DNA of 64,000 nt from Smittia aterrima. Lineage: Eukaryota; Arthropoda; Insecta; Diptera; Chironomidae. Below, one piece after another: positions 28,299 to 40,200 of this stretch. The notes under the pieces are model-generated. The model was not told the DNA's origin and did no database searches. It saw only the letters and a program-made list of their open reading frames with translations. The stretch spans positions 23,188,854-23,252,853 of the forward strand of contig CP093830.1 in assembly GCA_033063855.1 (NCBI GenBank), read 5' to 3'. The position numbers and the translations under genes are program-made. Position 1 is the stretch's first letter, and each line of letters starts with the position of its first letter.

Positions 28299-31200
28299 TT
28301 AAATGATCAAAACGTTGATAATTGAGATTGCTATGAGAATAATTGCAATTGGTTTTTTCAGGCTCCCTGAGCTGCTTCTTACTGTGAATAAATAGAAAGA
28401 AATTGACGTAAGAAATGAGAAGACAAGGAAAAGAAAAATAAACAAACTACCCAGCAACATTGCTTCTCGACTATCCATCAATGATGGTCTCCTATGAACA
28501 ATGCTCTCTCGTCCATTCTGCCAAAGCGATGGCGATAAACTTGCAACACATCGAACCTTCATAATGCCTTCAAAAAAGTGTCGTCCATCAACGGGAAGAT
28601 TGAGTCCTAACGATGTCGTAATCAAACCATGAGCATGGTACATATCTCGATAGTGAATTAAATAATTTGGATCTGTTACCTAAAGGAAGAGAACAAGAAA
28701 ATGAATTAAACTTGAGACCTTATTTCAATTTTTCAGGTCAGATTTTCTTTTTCAATTTAGCTATCATTAAATATGAACTTTTTAAAATTCCACTTTTCAT
28801 AATTAAGCTGACTCGTTGTAAATTTAATATTGCGGAAAATTTTCAACCCTCACGTTTCTAATGGAAATTATAGTTTTTCCGCTGCTTCCATGAATAAAGA
28901 TAAATTATAATTGAAAAGTTTGCATCGCGAAGAGAGTTTGAGCGATTATTTCTTTTCGTCCGCCCCATAGCATTTACGTTATTGTTTGTTACGTAATTTA
29001 TTTTCCTCCGTTCACTCGACTTGCGATCATATTGTTTATTCGCGAAGGATCAAACAGCAAGGTAATGGCGGAAGAATCATTATTTCGATGCAAATATTTC
29101 AATTTGAATTTTGTCTGCACTTTTCTTTGCCGCTCCGCAATTTTCATTTGAAAATTGAAATATTCTGTGCGTATAATTCTTTCTTGATAACAACTTCCTT
29201 TCTGGAAAAAAATCTTATCTTATCATTAATTTGATTTAGTTGAGTACATCCTTGACGGAATAAATAAAACGGAAGGAGATTCATTTTTCCCCCTTCGTTC
29301 CTTTTTCTCAGATCATCGCTCGACTGTTTTCTTTCGTTGTGTGTGAAGAAAGCTAAAAATTAATATTTAATTTTCCTTTCTCCGACATTTTCATATTTCA
29401 CTTTCGTCTTTCGGCGAAGAGCGCTTCTTTCCTTCGCTTTTTTTTATGATTCTTATACTTTCTTTAGGGGCTTTCATTCGAAGCGTAAAACCAGCTTGGT
29501 AACTTTTTGTGTGTACGTCTATCCTTTAGGCTTCAGGCTGTAGCATATAGTTTTTTTTAATTGTTTAGAGATATTTTAAATGCCAAGAAATTAATACAGC
29601 AATCAATTTTACTCCATAATGAAAATTTTGCTAAATCCAAAACCATTTACAAAAAGCCCTTAAGTAAACTCGCGTTCGAACTGAATTAACCCTTGTTTTG
29701 CTTCTTTCCAACATGCTGAATAGCGGGGAACATTAAATTCGCTTTAATTTAATTTATAGTCAGTGAAGTGATTTAAAACGCCCTCTGAGTGTAGGGCGAG
29801 AGTGAATAACGTCAAATGACCTGTAGCATTAGTGCGTCTTTCCAGTCTTAATGATAATTTACTGTCTCACATGAGAATTATTATTTTAATTTGAAAAGGT
29901 AATTATCCCGCTAGAACTTTTTTTAAATTCTTCGGCTCACAATCAAAATGAGTTTAAATGAGTTTATCAACTTTAACGTCTTTGTTGATTCACAGATTGC
30001 AACGCAAGCTGTTGCCTAATCGTGAAGGCTTGAAAATCACTTAAGAATGTATCCACAGACTGTTAACATCTGCCGCCTTACCCGTGCGTGGGAACACGTA
30101 ACTTTTAAAAAATTATCGTATTAAACGTTAAATTTTTAGCGTACTATTACGGCTCAATTTCTTATTCCCTCTAATTAAAAGACTGTTAAGTTCTTCTTTC
30201 ACTACAGTACAGTAGTAATAAAACTCAAGGAAACTTGAGAAGCTTTTGTACTTTGAAGAAGCAATTCTTCTTGGAGGAAGATATTATGGTTCGTAACATG
30301 GATGAGGCTTTGTGTTATTAAAATATTATATTTACAGCTGAAGCTCATCGCTTTAGGCTTCGTCTTATCATGCAAGAAGCATTGTACGTCCCATTCATAA
30401 AACCTTTTTCCTGTAGAAGGAAACTCCTGTGTAAATTTCCCTTCTTGCTATTTCTACTTTGAGTTAAGTTTATATGTAGTTTTCCATTAATTCGGCCGTG
30501 CCATCTTTCATTTATTTTTATATCTGGCCAGAGAATGAAAAAATATTACTGAAAGATCTTGATTAAAAGACCACTAAGGGTTGGCAATGAATAGCGAAGC
30601 TTCGTTTCGGTGAAAACAAAAAGCAATAAAAAACAAAAATATGTCTATGAAAAATAATTTATATGAAAAGTTCTTTCTGCCGTTTGACGTTCGCCCGGCG
30701 AAGTTGCATGATTTCAGGTGATTAAATAATGAGACCATAACACACAAAACAGCTTTTTATACACATTTACCATTCGAACTAAACGCCACGCTCAGTCGAG
30801 GCAGAAGATATAGTGAACTGTGAATCTATGAACACAGAAATTCTCCAATCGAGCGAAGGCTGTTCAAGAAATATTCACGCTCTGAGTTATCAGGTATCTT
30901 TTACAATAAAATTTTTACGATTTTTATTTTGCGTAGCTCACTAACTTATGAATTGAGCTTTGCGGAGCTTCACGGCTATTAAACTTTCTTGGAGTTGTTT
31001 CACAACGACTGAAGCCGAATGTCGCTTCGTTAATATTTCCGACTTTTATTACAAAGGAGTTATTTGAATATTTTGTGAATATTCCTTGAGATAAAACTAA
31101 GCGGACCCTTGTAACAACGTCATTTATGAATGTTTCTAACCAAGTTATGATGAAATTCTCTGACAAAAAAGAAAATTTTAAATCTTTCCCGAATACCAAT

Positions 31201-34200
31201 CCGCCATTAATTAACCGGTGAGTTTTGCTTCACCTTTAGCTCGGAATTTTTGCGGCAGAACATAAAAAGAACACAAAATCCCGCCCAAGAGCTCGTAAAA
31301 AGGCAATACTGCAAGACAAATTTGTTGAAGTCAAGGTGGGAAGGTAAGAGAGCAGTAAAATCATGAAAAATGAAATCTAAAAAGATATTTTACGCTTTCT
31401 CTCGTCTTTCTGGGCTTGTTGTGTGTTGTACGCATATTTGTCTTGAATTTTATACAACAATAAAACACCATAAATTACGCTTTCTATTCCCAAATGAGAA
31501 TATCACCGACGTCGAGTCCTGAATTTTTTTGTTGTTGTTTTCTCGCCTCTTCAATCGGGCGTTTCTAGGTAGGAACTTTTTACTTGTTACGTGACAAGAA
31601 GAATGAACTCGTGGCACTTCCGTTTTCTTTATCAAACACCAAAGCAACATAAATAACCAAAAGAAGAAATGAAAACTTTCCTCGTTAGACGTTCGAACTG
31701 AACCTGAGAAGCAAGAATTCTAAAGTAACAGAACAGAAAGTTTCGCGAAAGATAACAAGGTTTTCTTATTGTTTGTGAAGGACGCTAGGCCCAATGAGTT
31801 CTCAACTTTTCCTCTTCGCTTATCGTAGATTGGTGTTTCTTGAGTCGTAATTAAGATTGTGATTAGAATGCGGCGGATCAGATTTGTCTTCAAAAAGAAC
31901 TTGTTGACTCGTTTGTTGCGAGGAAAAATCAATCAATCAATCAATTTACCTCAAATCGACAGTTTGTTGATTCAATCAAGTTCCTTCTTCCTTCTTCCTT
32001 TTCATTATTTATTTTAATCAATGAGGTCAACTCTTACTAGAAAAGAAGTTGAATACTCTTAGAACAGGATATCATTGCTTCATTTAATTCTCACGTCGGA
32101 GGGGATTTATCATTAAACATTAAAAAAATATTAAAAAAATCTACATTGCCAGTAGGAAATCAATTTGATCGCGAGGGATGGATTTGAATAAATTTATTCG
32201 GGTCAGGTATTTACATATTTTTAGCTTGAAAGCTCGGTCAAAGTTTTTCGCTGTTTCGGCTGTCGTTTTAATTTGAATTTAATGAGTGACGCTTGGGTGT
32301 TTGCTATGTAGGCTTTTATGCCAGCTGATAAGGTTATCTCTCCCCTCCGATCTCTATTTATTCGTTTTCAATAATCCTCTTGAACCCTCAAGAACAAGAG
32401 CGCATTTTCTGGTAGAATTTTTTCACGCTCCCTTCGCTATGAAGAAGAAGGAATATGATTAATGATATTAGACGAGAAATTATCAAAATGAAGTTTCGAA
32501 GAATTTCCTATTTTTCTACGCCTTCGTTTGTGTTATAATCAGCAGCAAATCAGGGAAACAACTCATGCGATGTTTTACTTAATTCATGATTTATGTTTGA
32601 ATTTTTAATGTTTCGTATCAAAGCTTTCCATCTGAGATATTAATCACGGAACGTGCCATTAAATTAGTTGCGATATTATTGGATTAAAGTTTCGCTTCGA
32701 AAAGCTTTTAATCACAAATATTAAATGAATTGCAAGTTTCACTCAACAAACTCCTAAATAAATTGCGACCGAACTTACTTGCTCGTCGTTAATGTACCAA
32801 ATAAGAATCGACTTTGGCTGAGATTTTCCTGATGTGCAATTAAGACTCAGGACATCTCCTATTTGATACTGCTTCTCTTCTCCATTGATTACTGGCCCGG
32901 ATGTAGGCAAATCTGAAAAATCGGAAATGACAATACTCAGTTAAATATGCGATATGTCAAAAGACATCAATAGTAAATAATATAAGAACAAAAAGTAAAA
33001 TCTGAATGTTTTATAAGAGATAATTCAATTAAAAACAATATTATAAATCAGTTTTTAATCTAATAGAACCTCATTCATCTCAAAATTTTCAATTGGTTCG
33101 CAGAAAAGATGTTTATACAAAGACAGCTTTATCGTTTTATTTAAGGTAAATTGTGCTTTCTTGTTGAGTCATGCGGGACCAATTTCAAAAGAAATTGACA
33201 TTGTTTCGTTTCTTTGTCGCGTTTCTCCTCCGAAAAGCACTTTAACGACTATCAATTTTTGTTGGCCCAACAAAGATTTTGATTAATGTTGCTTCTTAAC
33301 TCAGTTTGTCATTGCCGTCAACGGAGTTCGAACTAAGCAGAATTTTTTCCACACGATCATTTAATTTAAAAACTATTTTTAAAAGATTTGTCAAAAAATA
33401 TTTCACAAAAGACAGTTTTCATAGCGTAAGTCTTACACCGTAATATAACCCTTTAACTTTGGACAAAATTTACGTCTTTCGTATAAAAAAAAATTGCTAC
33501 GCAATTGGAATTTCATGTGAGAAAGCTATTGACTTAATAAAATGAGATGAATCAAAGAGAATTTCGCTGGAAAAAAATCAAGAACATGACGCCTTTAATC
33601 TTTAATCTGCAACCTTTGCTATACTTCAAGCGGTGACATTTGAGAACAGAAGCGTGCTTTACGACGAAAACAATTCATTCCTTCATCAAAAAACCATTTC
33701 AATTTCAATTTATACCCTCGTAAAGAGCTTGCCAACAAGAAAAGCTCAAGCAACACGAAGAGTGAGAGAGGAGAAAAGTTCCAACAAAACAATTTTCCGA
33801 TATGTGCGGTGTGTCTTGAAAGGACTCAACTTAACACCGGAACACCGCACAGCAAAAAGCGAAAGATTGAAACCCCCAATACATTAAGTCTGACGCCATC
33901 GAATAAGAATCAGCCCCATCGACGCTATAACAAAAAATCTTCCATTTTTCAATTGAGTTGTTTAAGGAAATGACTTGCAAGCTTATTTCTTTCTTCGCTT
34001 TATTCTTTCGGAAGGGAAATGTGTTTTATGCTGTACTTTGCACAGCACAAAGCGCGAGCGGATAGAGAAGGAGGGGTTTCGACGAGAAGCATGTAATGTA
34101 AACCAGAAACAGTGATTCTCGCCTCAACAAAAGTTTTAAGGTGAGAAAGCGTATGAGTTTGACGTCAAAGTCTCGACATGAGCAAAGAGTTAAGTTGATG

Positions 34201-37200
34201 TGGTGGTGTTTGACTGAAAGTGAAGCACAAAATGGTTTCAACCGCAAAGTGAGCGAGGGATTTTACAACTTTCTTTCGAGTTTTCATGTCTACCCAGGCA
34301 GGAAATGAACTTCGACGGAATTCTAAGCCTTCATTAACACAAAACCATGGGAATTTAAAATTTTTCTCAGCGGGATCTTGCTTTGATAGTAGTAAAGTCA
34401 ACTACGAGCAACTTTTTTACAGTCTCCACTCGCATATGCTCGAAACATTAAAACTTCTCTTCCCTCCACCACAAAGCGAAATGTTTAACTTTTCTTTCAT
34501 TCGAATTTAATTTTTCCACTCGAAAAGGATTTGAAACTGCTGTAAATTCCGCAACTGCTGGGATTGAGTGTCTTGAGTTAGCTTTGAAGTTTAATTGTCA
34601 TTAAGATTTTAATGCTCTTTTACTTTTTGCATTGTATGTTTAAATGAAGGGGGGACGTCATTACCTCGACCGGCATTACCTCGACTCATTATAATTATTA
34701 TAATGAAACACTAAATTATTATTATAATTATTATAAGAATATTATAATTATTATAATAATAAACTCGTTTTGTAAATTATTATAATAACATTATACTTGC
34801 ATGCAAGTATAAATTATTATAATAATAATTATTATAAGTTCATATAATTATTATAAGATCAATAAATTATTATAAGTATTTACAATATAATTCTTATAAT
34901 AATAATTATTATAAAAATTATATTGAACTTATAATAATTATGTTATTTGAACGAAAAATTAAGCACTTTTATCGAGTTTGAATTCCCAAAACTCGTTTTA
35001 TAGATTGCCAGTAGTGATTGTTCATGAATTTATTCAAGTGATGATCTTAATTGCAAACCACGGTCATTCGTAAATGAGCTAAAAAGTTGCACGCTCTCAT
35101 AGCTCATCGAACAATCGAACACATTGCTATAATCTGGTTTTAAAATCGAGAAACAGTTATTGCAGATTGGTGAACAACTATTGTTTTGGCAGAAGTGATC
35201 AACTCCATAAATACAGTCATAAGCCGGAGTATCATTCTCCATCTTGTATGTAAAAGATTATGTCCAGCTCGACGAAGAATTGATTTTTGAGCAATGTCCT
35301 GACATGAGTTTCAAAATATTTCAAGAATTGCTTCGATTAAACTGAAAACCATTATAAATTCGTTCAATTATACTCCTAAAAGCAATAAATTTAACTTTAG
35401 CTCAACATCATGAACAGTTTCTTATATTTGCAATCATTTCTGTATACCCTACATAAAGAGCACCTAATTGTTCTTTGAAATTCTGTTTCACTTATAATAA
35501 TTATTTTTTAAATAATTTGAAAAATAATTATTATATTGATCTTTTAATTTTTCGTGAACTTAAAATTATTATATAAATAATTATAATAATAAAAATTTAA
35601 GATCAAAATAAATATAAATATTATTATAATAATTATTTATACTTGCATGCAAGTATTCCATGCAAGTATAATTATTAAATAAATAATTATTTTTCAAATT
35701 TTTATAATTTTCCTCAATTTTATTAATTATTATTATAATAATTATAAGATTTTGTAAATTGTTATAATAATTTTTTATAATTTAAATTATTATTATAATA
35801 ATTATAATAAGTCGAGGTAATGCCGGTCGAGGTAATGACGTACATCCTTAAATGAATCGGTATAAATCTGCTGAAATCAAACGAATTTAACAGAAAAATA
35901 AAAAAAATACTTACAAACAACTTCAAGTTTGCCTTCGCCCTGTACAGTTTTGAAGTCTGGCTCTTCTGCTGATATCTCGCAGCGATATAGTCCTGTCGAC
36001 TTAAGCGTAACACCTTTCAGGTAAACTTTTTTACTATTCGATGCTTGATGCTTGTAATAAAAAAGAAAAGATATTAAAAAGTTTTAAAATCTGCTGATAA
36101 CGATTTTGTTAAATATTTTTCATTTCATTTCCCTAGCCCAACTGCAATTTTAATCATATTTTTCGCAACTGATTTTGTCTGCCAATAAAATTGCATTATT
36201 CCCTTTAAGCGGAGAGAAAAAATAAGGAGGAATTGGGTTGAATGGAGAAAATTCCAATCCTGTTAATATTTATTGTACTTTATTGATTTTGCAAAGCTAT
36301 TTTCCAAGTTATGAAAATTCCTCTCTTTCATCATATTATTTTCTCGAGAAGTTTATGCTGTAAAAATTGAACCAAAATCCTTTGCAAGCTCGGCCGGGAT
36401 TATTTACTGCATCGGAATGTTCCAAGTCGGAAAGATTTTTTCTCTCTGAAAACGTTTGGAGATTTATGTAGAGAGGCCGAGTAAAAACGATTTTCGATTT
36501 GATGAATTTTTCTATAAAGAAAAAAGCTTAGCAACGCATAAGGCACCGGAGAAAGCTTAAAGTCTCTTTTCTTCCTCATTTCACTTCTCCCTTGATAAAA
36601 TAAATATGCAAATTTATTTTTATTGAATTTAAATTGTTATCACTGGGATAAAAGAGGGAGAGAGACAAAATTTGAATAGCAACATCGAAGTCTCTGTTGT
36701 GACAAAGTGGCAGGTATCAACATTCAATTATCAAATATTTCAGATTTCACATTCCAACACATTTTCACGCGCTCTCGCCTCACAGCCTCTGCCTTGTTGT
36801 AACATCATAAATCCTTCGCGGAAAGAAAAATATCTCGCTAGCGCGTCTATGCAATTTACAGAATAATAAAACGTTCGAGGGTAACGAAAGCGTTTCTGGG
36901 AGAAAAAAAAAGTTTTTTTGTGCTTTTATTATTCTAGCCGTGGAATTGCTTTGCAAATGAGGGATGACAGCCCTCTCTATAAAAATTTATCTTATTTTCC
37001 TCGCCTGCTACTTGGATTTCTGTGTGCGACTGTATGTATTTGTATGTGGGTCGGTGAAATGTGATTATGCTTCCGAAAGTGTGTACACAAAGGAAACAAA
37101 TTGAGTATAAAATTGTTATATAGATGTCGCGAAATGTAAATTTTATTAACAGGGCTTTTTGTGCTTTGCCGTTTTCTTGTATTTTTTATCAAAAAGAAAC

Positions 37201-40200
37201 TTTTATCTGCGAGCTTTTCTCATCTGGGTTTATAGAGAAATTGCGTAACAACATTTTGGATCAATGTAAGAAATATAATTGGAGTTAAATAAGCTTAGCT
37301 AGTGAATTCATTTTTTTCAGATTTCCCTTCTTAATGCTGATGTCAAGGAAGATATAACAATGGGATAGATTCTCTTCAGTTTAATTTTATTTGGTATTGA
37401 AATACTGAATCATTGTGAGACAAATGAGAGAATGACAAAAACACGACAGCTTTTTATTAAAATAAATTTTTAAATATAAATTTTAATTAGCGAAAAACAA
37501 ATGCCCGCAAGCATGAAAGGATAGAAAAAAGGAAAAACTTTAAAGAAGCTTGAAGAGATTTGAAATATATTTTTGCATCATCATCTTCAGACGACTGAGT
37601 TATGTAAAGCATAAAACATATTTATTATAATGTTGATTAAGATATTTATTTCAACAAATGATGGACCTTAGGATAGGGAGCGAGACAAGAACTTTGTCAT
37701 AACTTTTTATTCAAACAAAAACTTTTCTTCTCTTTATTATATTTCATGGGGTTTTGAAATACGAGAAGTTGTCTCTTGACACTTTTTCTTGGTACAAGCG
37801 ATAAAATATCTCTAATCGAAAGAGAAAAGCGAATCTGATACTTACATCGACTTTTATTCCTTCGACTAAGATGATTGCGGCAGCGGAACGAGAAAATCAA
37901 TTTTTAATATCGGCTGACATTCTTCGCTAGGAATTTTTATGGTCTAGAATACACAACTCACCTTTATACGAGCTCTGTTGTGGATTCGACCTCGGGACGA
38001 ACCGATAAAACTCTTCCCCATCCTTGTACCATTTAACAGAGTAGAGCGTCTCAACCTCCTCGTTGTGATCGTGATAATTGAAATTCGAATTTTCTATGTC
38101 ATCATTCGAATCTCTTTTTCCATTAAGCTGATAGTCACACTCAAGGACTGCTGTCTCCCCTCGGAATTTGTATTGCGGAATTATGATTTTCTGTAGACGA
38201 AGACCGAGTGCAGCTGCCAGTGAACAGAAGAAAACAAATTACTTTAAAATTCTGTTAAGCTAAATGCTATGGGAGCGAATGTATTTTCCACCTTAAAAGC
38301 TATTTTTATCAATTTTCCTTCCATTGAATATTTAAACGGAAATGTTTAGCCTTTTTTTATCATATTCTAGTCGAAAGCGTGTGTGGCATGTGCAGAATAG
38401 AAAATGCATAAATCGATTGAACGTGAAACTTTCATTAAGCTCTTCTAAATCGTAATCGATTTTTTGAAACCCGAGAAGTTAGATAGTTAATGAATTTAAT
38501 ACTTTGTTGTGATGAGGACATTAATCACTAAAGTAAATGTTCACGTTCTTAGGAAAAGTAAATAAATTAGTGTTCGATAACGAACCACTGAACTGATGCA
38601 AAATATATCTATTTTCAAATAAACAATGAGATCATCACCAAAACGCTCAACCTTTATTCAGTCGCAAACAAAAATTCTACCACTCGAAGCACTTATGTTC
38701 CACCTCTGCTTTATCGCTCTTAGTGGTTTATCATTTAAATGATATTTTAATTCCTGACGATAAAGTAATCAGTCACATGTTTCTGTGATTGATTAAAAAT
38801 CAGTTTCTTGAAATTTTTTGATAAAAAATTCACTTTACTTTTTAATAGTAATGATTTCAGTTTATTTTACGCTACTGGCTGGTTTGGTTACTAAATTAAA
38901 TTGCTAACCATGTCAACAGCACCTGAACAGGCTGTTCAGTCGCCAATTGCTTTGCAGCTTCGTAACGCTGTGTTTCAAGATGATGCCACACCACTTGAAT
39001 TCGTGGGACACTGTGAGAGTGTAGGCGGAAGTGCCGAGTTAACTAATACTGGGTCATCTGCAATGATAACTTTTCCCAACCGAAGAAAAAAGCCATTCAT
39101 CATAGGTGGCCCTTTAAAGGAAAAATATATTTTTGAGCAAATTCACTTCCATTGGGTATTTTAAATATTTTCCCTCCAATCAATTTTTGATGAAAAGCTT
39201 TCTCACTCTATATCTCGTTCTTTTTTCTAATCCAGGGAGACTGCAATGACTTCGGATGTGAACATTTGCTCGACGGAAACACTTTTAGCATGGAGGGGCA
39301 TCTGGTTCATTATAATTCCAAATACAAAAACTTTCAGGAAGCGGTTGATAAGCCGGACGGATTAGCAGTTACAGGCTTCTTTATTCAAGCAGCAGGCGAT
39401 AAAGACTGTGAAGAGTTTAAGAAGATTTCTGATGGCATTGAACGTGTAGAAAGTCCAAACTCTACTGCACGCATTGGTGCTGATTGTCTCTCATTCTTGA
39501 AGCTTCAAGAACTTAGCAAACATTACTACAGGTATGCGGTTTATCTTCTAGAATAGCTCACTTGAATTATAGGCAGTATACGTATTTCTAATCACTTTTG
39601 TAATCAAACTTAGCTATCGAGGCAGTTTAACAACTCCACCATATTTTGCATCAGTTCAGTGGATCGTTTATCGAACACCAATTTACGTCTCGGAAAAACA
39701 AATTGCAACGTTTCGATCGCTTCGTTCACAGGACGGAGCAAAGTGCATCGTTAACAATTATCGTGATTTACAAGAACCAATGAGCGTCCCAAAAGTTATT
39801 TTTACACGAAACGTTTTAAAATCGAAATTGTAAGAAGCTTTAATTTTGAATTTAAAAGAAATTGCTGCTTCCCATTTTATGCTGCAATAAAAAGAATAAG
39901 ATTTTTCTTTGTTGAGAATCTTGAGGGGTTTACTCTGAAATTCGCCCATTTAGTGGTGAATCGTTTCATCGTGTGAGTGTGCTTAGAGAGATTATCATGC
40001 TGAGGAATGCACAGAGAGACGTGAAATATAAGATCCCACGAATCTGATTTTATTTTTAAAAAAAGACTTTTCTTTCCTGCCGCTTCCACTTGGCGATGAA
40101 AATTTTTATCGCGCTAAATTTTAATGAAATGCAACAGCGAAGGAGAAAGAACGACTACACAGAGATTTATAAGATCGTACAAGAATTTTTATTAAAATTA

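Larger units (their letters stand above)
34640..35856. mobile_element. Foldback, Mutator-like non-autonomous transposon 1 with 9-bp target duplication
   Basis: The element occupies 34,649-35,847 (1,199 bp). It is flanked by a perfect direct repeat TTAAATGAA at 34,640-34,648 and 35,848-35,856, the expected target-site duplication. The termini are inverted repeats. After six imperfect tip bases (GGGGGG versus GGATGT), more than 30 bases match exactly, beginning ACGTCATTACCTCGACCGGC. Each terminal repeat holds two copies of CATTACCTCGAC or ATTACCTCGAC about 15 bp apart, a possible transposase-binding pair. Inside are AT-rich arms (about 34,690-34,960 and 35,490-35,810) built from TTATAATAATTATTATAA-like palindromes and the palindrome ATACTTGCATGCAAGTAT. 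A less AT-rich centre carries a 70-codon open frame. A 9-bp duplication plus long terminal repeats fits the Mutator superfamily; that assignment is inference. There is no transposase. It lies in intron 4 of beat B. Confidence 0.85.
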
